A stretch of DNA of 64,000 nt from Paraburkholderia sp. BCC1886 (GCF_900996245.1 NZ_CAAJGK010000022.1:185240-249239); one strand, 5' to 3'; counted from the first letter of the stretch, positions 44,794-53,790 are shown. Numbers and translations: made by a program. Notes: generated by a model not told the origin, from the sequence alone.

Positions 44794-45774
44794 TCAACGT
44801 TGCGTGACGGTGACCCAATAGCGGGTCCGGCTTTGAACGCTGACAGGCAGGATGTTCTCCAGTAACCGGAGCGCCTTGTCGGTGTCCTGCACGGAGAAGA
44901 TGCCCGTCACGCGAAGCGCGCCGACCGTCGGATCGCAACGCAGGATGCCGCGCCGGTAGCGGGCCAGTTCCGCGATCAGGTCCGCTAGCCGCATGTTGCG
45001 GGCAACCAGCAGCCCGTCGAGCCATGCCGTCGTGCTCGTATCGAGCGCAGTCGGCTCGACGTATTCGCTACGGTTGAACGACGCGGTCTGTCCGTGAGTC
45101 AGCGTCAGTACGCGGCCGGCCGCATTGTCCGGGCGGATTTCCACCGCGCCTTCGAGCACGCCGACTTGTGTGTCGCCCCCGGTTTCATCCGGCTGACGGA
45201 CGACGAAGCGCGTGCCGATCGGCGTGATGACGCCATTGCGGGTGGCGACATGCAGCGGACGTCCGGCCGGGTCGTGCCCGCTCACCACGAGGATTTCGCC
45301 GCTATACAGCGTGATGCGGCGCTGCTGCGCGTCGAAGCGCACGTCGGCGGCCGTGTTGGTGTTCAGCGTCAGTCGCGTGTTGTCCGCGAGCACGAACTCG
45401 CGGCGCTCGCCCGCGGCGGTGCGATAGCCGGCCGTCCAGCCACGCCACGGCGCGACGTCGACGAGGCTCCAGCCCACCACGCCCGCACCCGGGATGGCAA
45501 GCAGACGGGCGATAGTGCGGCGGCGTTTCTGCTGCCGGGTCGCGACCCGCTCGACAATCGGGCGAACCGTGTTCGGGGCGAGTTGGGCGACGTTGTCGTC
45601 GAGGCCTTGCATCATGTCGGCCATGCGCCGCCATGCTTCTTCATGCAGCGGACTGCTCGCGCGCCAGCGTTCGAACGCAGCCCGGTGCCGCGCGGAAGGC
45701 GCCGTCTGAAGCTTGACGACCCAGTCGGCCGCCTGCGCGACGATCGTCGCGTCGATACGCGTCGTGGCGTTCAT
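44794..45774 (-). CDS. FecR family anti-sigma regulator
   Basis: 326 residues. The N-terminal cytoplasmic part has the DWVVKLQTAPSARHRAAFERW segment of FecR anti-sigma domains, a single membrane span lies at about residues 88-110 (IARLLAIPGAGVVGW), and the periplasmic domain contains GERREFVLADNTRLTLNTNTA and the C-terminal STN-like half. It relays siderophore binding from the receptor to the sigma factor encoded 40 bp upstream. Confidence 0.9.
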   Translation of the reverse strand: MNATTRIDATIVAQAADWVVKLQTAPSARHRAAFERWRASSPLHEEAWRRMADMMQGLDDNVAQLAPNTVRPIVERVATRQQKRRRTIARLLAIPGAGVVGWSLVDVAPWRGWTAGYRTAAGERREFVLADNTRLTLNTNTAADVRFDAQQRRITLYSGEILVVSGHDPAGRPLHVATRNGVITPIGTRFVVRQPDETGGDTQVGVLEGAVEIRPDNAAGRVLTLTHGQTASFNRSEYVEPTALDTSTTAWLDGLLVARNMRLADLIAELARYRRGILRCDPTVGALRVTGIFSVQDTDKALRLLENILPVSVQSRTRYWVTVTQR

Positions 45775-45814
45775 CGGGTAGAACGTTCAGCCGATGTCGC
45801 GGCGGAGAAAGCGG

Positions 45815-46330
45815 TCATTCGTACACGGCCGCATAGCACTGCTGCAAGGCCTTCGACATCGCCTTCTTGACGACGTCGAGCGACAGGCCGAGTTGTTCGG
45901 CAACCTGCGGATAGCTGAGCCCGTCGAACTGGGCGAGCAGAAAAACCGTGCGGGTCCGCGGCGTCATCGCTTCCACCAGACGGCACAGCCGCTCCAGTGT
46001 CTCCAGAATCAGCGCGCGGGATTCGGGCGACGGGGCGACCGCTTCCGGCTGACTGCCCAGCACGTCCAGATACGCCTGCTCGACCTGCACGTGACGGAAA
46101 TGACTCACCATCAGGTTCTTTGCAATCGTCGTCAAATAGGCGCGCGGTTGCTGCAGGGCCGCGGCCGGATCGCTCCGGAGCAGCCGCTCGAAGGCGTCGT
46201 GCGCGAGATCCGCCGCGTTGTCCCGGTCACCGAGACGGCGCTGCAGAAAGCCGACGAGCCAGCGGTGATGCTCCCGATACAACGAGCCGACCGTGTCTGC
46301 CTGATGCGTGAGTGCGAATGAGTTGGCCAC
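45815..46330 (-). CDS. ECF sigma factor, FecI type
   Basis: 171 residues. Region 2 includes NAADLAHDAFERLL and RAYLTTIAKNL; region 4 has LAQFDGLSYPQVAEQLGLSLDVVKKAM. It directs RNA polymerase to the receptor gene when iron-siderophore signalling occurs. The start is GTG at 46330 without a good ribosome site, so low basal translation is possible. A Fur-like box lies 50 bp upstream. Confidence 0.9.
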   Translation of the reverse strand: MANSFALTHQADTVGSLYREHHRWLVGFLQRRLGDRDNAADLAHDAFERLLRSDPAAALQQPRAYLTTIAKNLMVSHFRHVQVEQAYLDVLGSQPEAVAPSPESRALILETLERLCRLVEAMTPRTRTVFLLAQFDGLSYPQVAEQLGLSLDVVKKAMSKALQQCYAAVYE

Positions 46331-46380
46331 TGAAACGAATAAACGAATGAAGGCGGAACGAGGCGTTAGCCGGGCGCGTT

Positions 46381-46400
46381 AATGAGAATCAATCGCATTC
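46381..46400 (-). promoter_or_regulatory. Fur-like box upstream of the FecI sigma gene
   Basis: The sequence AATGAGAATCAATCGCATTC resembles the Fur consensus (AATGATAATCATTATCATT-type) and sits about 50 bp before the sigma start. Iron repression of the FecI/FecR/receptor unit is therefore expected. Confidence 0.65.
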
Positions 46401-46478
46401 TAATGGAAGATTGCTTACTGTGTGTTAACTTCGTCGGCTTTGTAGGCCAGGTCGGCTCCCATGCGGGGAAACCATCGC

Positions 46479-46507
46479 TTTACATCGTCTTATTGATCTC
46501 CTAAAGT
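46479..46507 (+). promoter_or_regulatory. candidate promoter of the second aldolase-like gene
   Basis: TTTACA (46479-46484) and TAAAGT (46502-46507) are spaced 17 bp apart, 45 bp before the ATG. The -10 box lies inside an inverted repeat described separately, so a repressor bound there would block RNA polymerase. Confidence 0.45.
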
Positions 46508-46526
46508 AGAGCACATTCTACTTTTA
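46502..46526 (+). promoter_or_regulatory. operator-like inverted repeat before the aldolase-like gene
   Basis: TAAAGTAGA and TCTACTTTTA form an inverted repeat around GCACAT. Its left half, TAAAGTAGAGCA, recurs exactly at 49529-49540 before the MHS transporter that faces this unit. The XRE-cupin regulator encoded between them is the natural candidate binder. Confidence 0.55.
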
Positions 46527-46552
46527 GTGGATTTTTACCGAGGATCGATGTC

Positions 46553-47335
46553 ATGGCAGAAACGCTGGAAATGTCCAAGAAAGAGCTCATCGCACTCGCC
46601 GAGCGCAGGCTCGATGCCGATGTGCGCGAAGGCAGCTGGAGTGTGACCGACAAGCTGGCGCTGACCTGCCGGATCCTGTTCGACGGCGGTCACGATTCCG
46701 GTCTTGCTGGCCAGATCACCTCGCGCGCCCACGCGGGCACGTTCTACACGCAGCGGCTGGGTCTCGGCTTCGACGAGATTGCGCCGTCGAATCTGCTCGA
46801 GGTCGACGAAGACCTGCAAGTGGTGGCGGGCGAGGGCATTCCCAATCCTGCCAACCGCTTTCATACGTGGATCTACCGGGCACGGCCCGAGATCAACTGC
46901 ATTATTCACACGCATCCGCCGTATATCTCGGCACTGTCGATGCTCGAAGTGCCGCTGGCGGTGTCCCATATGGACACCAGCCCGCTATTCGAAGACTGCG
47001 CGTTCCTCGAAAAATGGCCGGGTGTCCCGGTCGGCAACGAAGAAGGCGAGATCATTTCTGGCGCGCTAGGAGATAAGCGCGCCATTCTGCTGGCACATCA
47101 TGGCCAGCTGGTCGTCGGCAAAACCATCGAGGAGGCCTGCATGCTGGCGCTGTTGATGGAGCGCGCGGCACGTCTTCAATTGCTGGCCATGGCGGCCGGT
47201 ACCATCAAGCCTTTGCCGCAGGCCCTCGCGGTCGAAGCGCACGACTGGGTATCCACCGCGAAACGCGACACGGTGACCTTTGCGTACTACGCGCGCCGCG
47301 CGCTGCGCAGTCACCCGGACTGCCTGACTGGATGA
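46553..47335 (+). CDS. class II aldolase/adducin domain protein (copy 2)
   Basis: 260 residues. The zinc-site histidines are in HTHPPY (119-124) and AHHG (181-184). It aligns over its length with copy 1 at 2.0-2.8 kb (shared GEGIPNPANRFH, EDCAFLEKWPG and EGEIISGALG-type blocks). Start ATG at 46553 follows a weak AGGA. A shared operator and a regulator of the XRE-cupin class suggest substrate-inducible control together with the MHS transporter at 48.2 kb. Confidence 0.86.
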   Translation: MAETLEMSKKELIALAERRLDADVREGSWSVTDKLALTCRILFDGGHDSGLAGQITSRAHAGTFYTQRLGLGFDEIAPSNLLEVDEDLQVVAGEGIPNPANRFHTWIYRARPEINCIIHTHPPYISALSMLEVPLAVSHMDTSPLFEDCAFLEKWPGVPVGNEEGEIISGALGDKRAILLAHHGQLVVGKTIEEACMLALLMERAARLQLLAMAAGTIKPLPQALAVEAHDWVSTAKRDTVTFAYYARRALRSHPDCLTG

Positions 47336-47469
47336 CAGCGACTGGATGACATCGAGATGCGCCCGCTCTGATTCGGTGCCGCGCCCGCCCAAACCTATAA
47401 AATCACGGAATTCAAACGAACGCGAATTCGACAGTGATAAAAGACAAAACCGGCGCGCGGCAGGTTTCC

Positions 47470-48120
47470 ATGGCTTCACGCAAGACGGCGCACGACCCGG
47501 CCGTCGCTTCCGATGCCGACGCGGCGCTCGCTTCATCCGGCGCGAATGCCGCGGCATCGCCTACGCATGCCGCGCTCGGCGATGAATTGCGCCGCCAACG
47601 CAAGCTCAAGAATCTGTCTCTCGACGACCTCGCCAACGCGTCGGGCGTCAGTCGCGCAATGATCTCGAAGATCGAACGCGCGCAGTCTTCGCCCTCCACG
47701 TCGATCCTCTCCAAACTCGTCGATGCACTCGATACCACGGTCGCCCGTTTGCTCGGCCAGGAAGTGCGGCAGCACGACGTCGTCGTGATCCGGCACGAAC
47801 AGCAGACGGTGCTCGTCGATCCCGACTCGGGTTTCTCGCGTCGCGTGCTGTCGCCTATCTTGCCGGGACGCGGCCTCGACTTCGTCATGACGGAATTGCC
47901 CGCGAAAGCCGAAACGGGCCCGCTCGCTGCGCATACACTGCCGGTGGAGGAGTACGTGTATGTGTTGTCGGGCGTGCTGACCGTGACGATCGGCGAGACG
48001 CGCACCGTGCTCAATGCGCTGGACTCGATCTACTATCGCGCCGACGCGCCCCATCGGTTCGAGAACCAGGGGCGCAGCGCCTGCAAATATCTGATCATCA
48101 TCAATCCAGTTCGCGGTTAG
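47470..48120 (+). CDS. XRE-family regulator with C-terminal cupin
   Basis: 216 residues from ATG 47470; GTG at 47434 would add twelve residues. An N-terminal helix-turn-helix (LDDLANASGVSRAMISKIER) is joined to a C-terminal cupin (LPVEEYVYVLSGVLTVTIGE), the usual layout of small-molecule-responsive repressors/activators. The gene sits between the aldolase-like gene and the converging MHS transporter; both have a TAAAGTAGAGCA motif in their promoter regions, the likely target. Confidence 0.88.
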   Translation: MASRKTAHDPAVASDADAALASSGANAAASPTHAALGDELRRQRKLKNLSLDDLANASGVSRAMISKIERAQSSPSTSILSKLVDALDTTVARLLGQEVRQHDVVVIRHEQQTVLVDPDSGFSRRVLSPILPGRGLDFVMTELPAKAETGPLAAHTLPVEEYVYVLSGVLTVTIGETRTVLNALDSIYYRADAPHRFENQGRSACKYLIIINPVRG

Positions 48121-48157
48121 AGCGCGAACTGGAGCGGCCCGCTCCGGTTTGGCCCGC

Positions 48158-49492
48158 TCACGAACGCAGCGGTTCGTGCGCGGTTTCCGGCGCGCGCCAG
48201 GCAGCCAGCAACGTGATGGCGGCGGTGACGATCAGCAGGACGGATACCGGCCAGGTTGCGCCGTTTGCCGAGTTCATCAGCAGGGTCGCGACCAGTGGCG
48301 TCAGGCCGCCCGAGATCGCGCCGCCCACCTGAAAGCCGAGCGATGCGCCGCTGTAACGCAGCCGGGTGGGGAACAGTTCCGAGACCCACGCCGCTTCCGG
48401 TCCGAACATGATGCCTTGCCCGAGGCTCACCGCGATGGCGATGGTCAGTGCGATGGTGGTGGGGTCGCGCGAATCGAGTAATGAGAACAGCGGGAATGCG
48501 AACACGATCGAGAACAGGCACCCGGCGAAGAACATGGTGCGCCGCCCGTAGAGATCGGACAGCCAGCCGAACAGCGGAATGGTCAGCAGTTCAAGCGCTG
48601 CGGCCCACAACAGGCCGTTGAGAATCACGCTCTTCGGCAAGCCGAGGTGAATCGTCACGTAGCTGATGGTCACGATGGTCGCCACGCTGACCCACGCGAT
48701 TTCCGAAATTTTCAAGCCGACCGCCAGCAAAAACATGCGGCGATGATGCGTGAGAATGTCGAAGAACGGCACCTTGGCGAGTGTCTCGGGTTGCGCGACG
48801 CGTTCGAACGCGGGACTCTCCGCGACACGCAGGCGGATCAATATGCCGGCTACCGCGAACAGGATGCTGATCAGAAACGGCAAGCGCCAGCCCCAGCTCA
48901 GGAAGTCCGCTTGCGGCAACCACGCCATCATCGAAAACACACCGGTGGAGACGATCACGCCGATCGGATAGCCAAGCTGGACAAGACTGCCGAACAGCCC
49001 GCGCCGGTTCGCCGGCGCATGTTCGACGGCCATCAGGATCGAGCCGCCCCATTCGCCGCCAATCCCGAGACCTTGTGTGAAGCGCAACACGATCAGCAGC
49101 GCGGGTGCCCATAATCCGATCTGCGCATAAGTCGGCAGGCAGCCGATCAGAAACGTGCCGACGCCCATGATGGCGAGCGTCAACGACAGCATCGCCTTGC
49201 GTCCGAGCCGGTCGCCGAAATGGCCGAACACGATGCCGCCCAGCGGCCGCGCGACATAGCCGACGGCATAGGTGCCGAATGCGGCGATGGTGCCGACCAG
49301 CGGATTCGCGGTGGGAAAGAACAGCTTGTTGAAGACGAGTGCAGACGCGATCGCATACACCACGAAGTCGTACCACTCGAAGATCGATCCGATCACGCTC
49401 GCGACGAGTACTCGCCGCCGTTCATGCTGCAGATGCGCGGACGTTGCCGATTCCGTGCCGGAGACCGGCGTGTCGGCCGTAACTTCACTCAT
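48158..49492 (-). CDS. MFS transporter, MHS type (copy 2)
   Basis: 444 residues from ATG 49492, which has AAGGAA about 5 bp upstream; a longer reading frame is not supported. The signature GHFGDRLGRK is at 90-99 and twelve spans are apparent. It resembles the first transporter at 18-1343 throughout, for example ALVFNKLFFP and GGSILMAVEHAPA. It probably imports the substrate of the nearby aldolase-like enzyme under the XRE-cupin regulator. Confidence 0.9.
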   Translation of the reverse strand: MSEVTADTPVSGTESATSAHLQHERRRVLVASVIGSIFEWYDFVVYAIASALVFNKLFFPTANPLVGTIAAFGTYAVGYVARPLGGIVFGHFGDRLGRKAMLSLTLAIMGVGTFLIGCLPTYAQIGLWAPALLIVLRFTQGLGIGGEWGGSILMAVEHAPANRRGLFGSLVQLGYPIGVIVSTGVFSMMAWLPQADFLSWGWRLPFLISILFAVAGILIRLRVAESPAFERVAQPETLAKVPFFDILTHHRRMFLLAVGLKISEIAWVSVATIVTISYVTIHLGLPKSVILNGLLWAAALELLTIPLFGWLSDLYGRRTMFFAGCLFSIVFAFPLFSLLDSRDPTTIALTIAIAVSLGQGIMFGPEAAWVSELFPTRLRYSGASLGFQVGGAISGGLTPLVATLLMNSANGATWPVSVLLIVTAAITLLAAWRAPETAHEPLRS

Positions 49493-49896
49493 GGTGGTTC
49501 CTTGTGACGATGGTAGAGAGGATTCTCTTAAAGTAGAGCAACCTCCATGCCATTTGTCACGGGCGCGGGCGTCGTCGGAGCGCACCGAGCCCGCGTCGAA
49601 AGCAACGGGAACGGCGTGAATAAAGGGGTGGCGGAGTATTCGGGTACGCGCGACCACACGCAATTTCGAATAGGGAAGGGTTTCGCGAAACGGTCGGACC
49701 GTCGCGAGGGTGGCGTCAGCCGACAGGTCGGTGACGCGTTCTTGTGCAGCGATGCACCGGCAAGTTTCATCGCACCACGGAGTGACATCGTGGGTGCGAT
49801 TTTTTCTACTATCGTGGAGCGGTGGAAAAGCTGCCGGTGCTTTCGGGACCGCCATCGCCGCTGTATCGCGCAACGGCTGGCCGCATCCTGCCTGAC
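49493..49896. other. intergenic region upstream of the MHS transporter
   Basis: 404 bp without a supported gene. The transporter's promoter and the operator-like copy at 49529-49540 are in its left 60 bp. The rest contains the 3' flank of the hydrolase gene and no repeats or RNA signature that I can support. Confidence 0.5.
49529..49540 (-). promoter_or_regulatory. second copy of the operator-like motif
   Basis: TAAAGTAGAGCA is identical to the left half of the operator at 46502-46513 and lies 37 bp upstream of the transporter start. The rest of the inverted repeat is less perfect here, with AGAGA/TCTCT arms immediately beside it. Confidence 0.5.
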
Positions 49897-51120
49897 TTAT
49901 TGCGCGGGCTCGCTTTGCTTCCAGCGAGCCATCAACGTGTTCGACGGCCGCGTTTCGTCGAGCAGTTTCTTCGCGGCTTCGGCGCCGCTTACCGGCAGAC
50001 CGGCCGGATCGAGCAAGCCGATCTGCACCAGCACACTCGCCTGATCCCAGTAGATGTGCTCGTTATATAGCTTCGGCCCACGGAAGCCGACCACGACGAG
50101 CATCGGCACCTCGACGTATTTTCCGGTCGGTTCGACGCAGGGTAGCAGCCAGTCGATTTCCCGATCGTGCGTGAAGCACAGCACGAACTCGTCGACCATC
50201 CGGTCCACGCCGACCACGCGCGAAATCGGGACCATTTTCGTATCGGCCGGATTGTTGTGGATGAAATGGTGTGTGTAGAAACGCTTGAGTTCGGTATAAC
50301 CGGTGCCGCCAGTCATGGTCGGCACGTGGTTCACGTAGGGTTGCGGCACCATGGTCAGCATGGTCGCCTCCGGATCGCGCGCGGCAAACTCCAGATAGAA
50401 GTGATGGTCGGCCAGCGCGCTCAGGTCGTATTGCGGACCCATTGCCTGACGGAAAATAGCGAGGCTGCGGGTATGCGCCGGCAATGCTGCGGTTTTCACG
50501 AAAGTCGGTCCGCTGCGGTTGAACGCATGGCCTGCATCGGGGTACGTGTAGAGCTTCACGTTCGTTTTTCCGGCGAGCGCGCTCTGGATGGTCTGGACCA
50601 CTTCCGGCGGATTGAGCGGATCGGTTTCGCCGAAATGAAGCGCGACGGGGCAGGTGATCCGGTCGACGTCGAGCGCATCCTGAATGCCCACGCCGTAGTA
50701 GCCGACCGCGCAATCTACGCCACATTGCGCCGCGGCCAGCCACGCGAGCTTGCCGCCGAGACAGAAGCCCAGCGCGCCGACCTGGCCGTTCGATTCGGGC
50801 ATTGCACGGGCATGCTGAACGGTCGCACGAATATCGTCGAGTGCCCGGGCAATATCGAAGCGCTGGTAATAGTCGTAGGCCTTCGCATGATCCGCTTCGG
50901 TGTAGCCAAGTTCGATATGCGGCGCGAACTGATGAAACAGGTCGGGCACGAGCACGACATAGCCTTCGCTCGCGTACAGGTCCGCCACCTCACGCATCTC
51001 GGCGTTCACGCCGAAGATCTCCTGCAGCAGAACGATGGCGGGTCCGTTGCCGGCTTCGGGCAGGGCGACGTAGGCATCGAACTGCGCGCCTTCCGATGTA
51101 ATGCTGACTTGCCTGGACAT
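49897..51120 (-). CDS. dienelactone hydrolase fused to an NTF2/SnoaL-like domain
   Basis: 407 residues from ATG 51120; a TTG four codons upstream is unlikely. The N-terminal 230 residues are a dienelactone hydrolase with the catalytic Cys120 in GFCLGG, Asp167 in FGETDP and His198 in DAGHAF. Residues about 240-385 form an NTF2/SnoaL-like alpha+beta barrel (YTELKRFYTHHFI, IDWLLPCVEPTGKYVEVPM). The fusion suggests a lactone or ester hydrolase with a second ligand-binding or cyclase-like module. No operon partner is close. Confidence 0.83.
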   Translation of the reverse strand: MSRQVSITSEGAQFDAYVALPEAGNGPAIVLLQEIFGVNAEMREVADLYASEGYVVLVPDLFHQFAPHIELGYTEADHAKAYDYYQRFDIARALDDIRATVQHARAMPESNGQVGALGFCLGGKLAWLAAAQCGVDCAVGYYGVGIQDALDVDRITCPVALHFGETDPLNPPEVVQTIQSALAGKTNVKLYTYPDAGHAFNRSGPTFVKTAALPAHTRSLAIFRQAMGPQYDLSALADHHFYLEFAARDPEATMLTMVPQPYVNHVPTMTGGTGYTELKRFYTHHFIHNNPADTKMVPISRVVGVDRMVDEFVLCFTHDREIDWLLPCVEPTGKYVEVPMLVVVGFRGPKLYNEHIYWDQASVLVQIGLLDPAGLPVSGAEAAKKLLDETRPSNTLMARWKQSEPAQ

Positions 51121-51239
51121 GGGGGCTCTCAATCAAAAGTGTTGAAGGTGCCTTAGTGTAGGCGAAGCCATGGCGTCGTCCGAGCCGGTTGAATCGTTCT
51201 CGTGGCGGCGCCCAACCTGAGTCTGGAGTCGGGCACGGG

Positions 51240-51265
51240 AAAAGGCCCTGCTCAAGGGCCTTCTT
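51240..51265 (-). terminator. intrinsic terminator after the porin gene
   Basis: On the minus strand AAGGCCCT and AGGGCCTT form an 8-bp stem with a 5-base loop followed by TTTT. It lies about 30 bp after the porin stop; the hairpin is nearly symmetrical and could also work on the other strand. Confidence 0.7.
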
Positions 51266-51295
51266 CCAGCCTGCGCAAATATTCGGCTTCGCGTG

Positions 51296-52342
51296 TCAGA
51301 ACTTGTGGCGGATACCAACCCGGACGCCCGTCTGGACATCGGTGCTCGAGGAATCGCCATAGGCGGCCTGCACTTGCGCGCCATACGCATGGTCGTGAGC
51401 CAGTGCCCCAACGAGATAAACGTCGGTGCGCTTCGAGAGGAAGTAGTCCGCGCTCAGCGTGATCTGGTTGGCACTGCCCAGGTCGTTGTTCCTGTGCTGA
51501 AACTGATAGCCGCCGGCCAGAGAAACGTCCGGCACGATCTGGTAGGCCAAGCCACCTTCGTAAGTCGTTGCCCGTGGCTTCGTCCCGCCGCTCAACTGGA
51601 CGTCCGTAACGAGTGCGAAGAGGCGTGCCTTCCCGACCATATACGCTGCGCCGCCGGCATATTCCGTGGAATTGGATGAAGGGGTTGCATTGTGAATCGA
51701 CATATAGGCGATCGAGCCGCTGAACGGGCCCTGGTCGTAGCTCAGCATGAAATTGGTCGAACTGTCCGTGCCGACCGATCCTGCCACGTTGCCGAAACCA
51801 TACATGGCGCCGATATGAAAACCACCGATAGATGGCGAATAGTATTTGACGGAATTGTTGACTTCATCGCCCCAGATACGGTTGTCCAATACATATCCGC
51901 CGGCCGCGTTAGCGGGCAGACTCCACGCGAGCAAGCCGGCGGGTGTATTCGCGCCGATCGCATAAGCCGGCAGGAAATCGCCGATAAAGTCGTACTGGCG
52001 ACCTAGCGTTACCGTACCCCAGTTGCTGCTGATGCCGACAAACGCCTGGCGGCCAAACAACAGGCCACCCTGGCCCAACTGACCGTTACTCAGCACGAAG
52101 CCGTTTTCGAGTTGGAAGATGGCCTTGAGACCGGAACCCAGATCCTCGGACCCTTTCAATCCCCAGCGGTCACCTTGCGAAGAGCCCGAAATGAACTGGA
52201 CAGCCGACCCATGACCCGTCGATGCCGCCACGTTATTCGTATACGTCACGCCAGCATCCATCAAACCATAGAGCGTCACCGAGGATTGGGCAAAGGCAGA
52301 GCCACTACACAGTAAGGCGCCTGCGAGAATTCTGTTTTTCAT
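51296..52342 (-). CDS. Gram-negative porin (OmpC-like)
   Basis: 348 residues. A signal peptide ends at about residue 19 (GSAFA-QSS). The mature protein begins SSVTLYGLMDAGVTYTNN, a hallmark of Burkholderia OmpC-like trimeric porins, and ends GIRHKF with the terminal Phe recognised by the Bam complex. It lies 69 bp downstream of an ABC binding-protein gene on the same strand and probably shares its transcript. Confidence 0.93.
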   Translation of the reverse strand: MKNRILAGALLCSGSAFAQSSVTLYGLMDAGVTYTNNVAASTGHGSAVQFISGSSQGDRWGLKGSEDLGSGLKAIFQLENGFVLSNGQLGQGGLLFGRQAFVGISSNWGTVTLGRQYDFIGDFLPAYAIGANTPAGLLAWSLPANAAGGYVLDNRIWGDEVNNSVKYYSPSIGGFHIGAMYGFGNVAGSVGTDSSTNFMLSYDQGPFSGSIAYMSIHNATPSSNSTEYAGGAAYMVGKARLFALVTDVQLSGGTKPRATTYEGGLAYQIVPDVSLAGGYQFQHRNNDLGSANQITLSADYFLSKRTDVYLVGALAHDHAYGAQVQAAYGDSSSTDVQTGVRVGIRHKF

Positions 52343-52411
52343 ATAGTCATCCGAAATAGTCTGAAAACAGGTTTTGGGAATGATGTCGTTTTATTCTCGA
52401 GATGGCTTGGG

Positions 52412-53542
52412 TTACTTCAGCGCCACGGTGCTCATCGGGCTGAACTTGCCGTCTTTAACGGAATACAGCGTCACATTGGCGGCGCGCAGATCGCCTTTGC
52501 TGTCGAACGCAATCCTTCCTGTCACGCCTTCGAAATCCACTTTTTTCATCGCAGGCAGGTATTCGGCTGGAACCGTGGAATCGGCAAGTTTCATCGCATT
52601 GATGAGTGCCCATGTCGCGTCGTACGCATAAGGTGCATACAGCACGACAGGACCGTACTTCTCGAACTTTTCCTCGAAGGTCTTGCCTTGCGGCATGCTG
52701 CCGAGCGGTTGCCCGGACTCGGCCGAAACCGTTCCTTCCGCGGCCGCCGAACCGGCCAGTTCAACGAATTTGTCGGTTTCGATGGCGGAGCCGACCAGCG
52801 GCATTCTCATCGCCAGAGCACTCATCTGCTTGCGAAGCGGTCCGGCCTGAGCGTCGACGCCCCCGTAGAAGATCGCCTGCGCGTCTTTCGATTTGATGGC
52901 CGTCAGAATGCCGCGGAAGTCGATGGTCTTGTCCGACACGAATTCGCGGTCGACGACTTCGACACCGGCCGCTTTCAGTTCGCTTGCCACGACGTCGGCG
53001 AGACCTTGCCCATAAGAAGTTCGATCGTCGACGATGGCGACGCGCCTGAAGCCTTTCGTTCTGGCCAGGTACTGCGCGACGACGCGCCCCACGTAACTGT
53101 CGTCCCCGATAACCCGGAATGCCGTCGCAAAACCCTGACGCGTCAGAACCGGATTGGTCGCCGAAGGGGAGACTTGCGGAATGCCGGCGCTCGCATAGGT
53201 CTTGGATGCCGGAATGGTCGCGCCGGAGTTCAGATGGCCGACCATACCGTTCACTTTGGCGTCGACGAGCTTTTGCGCAACGGCGACCGCTGTTTTCGGG
53301 TCGGCCGCATCGTCTTCGGAGTCGATCTGGAAATGGACCGGTTCGCCCTTGATGGTGATGTGGTTGGCATTCGCTTCATCGATAGCAAGCCGTACGCCGT
53401 TTTCCGCATCTTTGCCGATGTGCGCCACCTGTCCCGTCAGCGGACCGCTGTAGCCGATCGTCACGGTCTGATCCGCGTGTGCGTTTGCCGTGATGGCGGC
53501 CGCGCAGGCCAGGCCGATCGCGGTCTTCTTCGTCGTATGCAT
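52412..53542 (-). CDS. branched-chain amino acid type ABC substrate-binding protein
   Basis: 376 residues. A signal peptide ends at residue 23 (ANAHA-DQT). The LivJ/LivK-type fold is evident: TVTIGYSGPLTGQVAHIGKD, then VSPSATNPVLTRQGF. It binds an amino acid or aromatic acid in the periplasm. No cognate permease or ATPase is in the window, so it is an orphan receptor. A TGTACA-type operator lies about 77 bp upstream. Confidence 0.9.
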   Translation of the reverse strand: MHTTKKTAIGLACAAAITANAHADQTVTIGYSGPLTGQVAHIGKDAENGVRLAIDEANANHITIKGEPVHFQIDSEDDAADPKTAVAVAQKLVDAKVNGMVGHLNSGATIPASKTYASAGIPQVSPSATNPVLTRQGFATAFRVIGDDSYVGRVVAQYLARTKGFRRVAIVDDRTSYGQGLADVVASELKAAGVEVVDREFVSDKTIDFRGILTAIKSKDAQAIFYGGVDAQAGPLRKQMSALAMRMPLVGSAIETDKFVELAGSAAAEGTVSAESGQPLGSMPQGKTFEEKFEKYGPVVLYAPYAYDATWALINAMKLADSTVPAEYLPAMKKVDFEGVTGRIAFDSKGDLRAANVTLYSVKDGKFSPMSTVALK

Positions 53543-53616
53543 GTGTTGATCCCATGGCTGAAATTTGCTTCGCGATGGCGATCTGCCTTGTCGCAGATTC
53601 GCGGTCCGGACGATTT

Positions 53617-53636
53617 AATGTACAGGACTGTACTTA
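53617..53636. promoter_or_regulatory. TGTACA-N4-TGTACT operator-like dyad
   Basis: TGTACA (53619-53624), GGAC and TGTACT (53629-53634) with GTACAG and CTGTAC forming a perfect 6-bp dyad about a 2-bp centre. It lies between the divergent binding-protein and TetR genes. A near-copy occurs at 54493-54508. Confidence 0.55.
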
Positions 53637-53790
53637 AGATAAATGGATCAAAAATGCTCTGCAAGGTTTTCTGCTGGAATCGCCCTCATGGTTTACGCTT
53701 CTTCCAGCACGTTGCTGTCGGGCATCGCTGCAGACGGACCGGCGCGGCGCAATGCTATGCTTGCCGGCGACTTAACTTGAAGTGATCGAG

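Noticed and set aside
48121..48157. GC palindrome between the XRE-cupin and MHS genes as a terminator
   Set aside because: The arms nearly abut with a one-base loop and no T-tract, so a functional hairpin is doubtful.
49528..49788. Minus-strand open frame upstream of the MHS transporter
   Set aside because: No ribosome site, Arg/Ser/Pro-rich translation typical of chance frames in GC-rich DNA.
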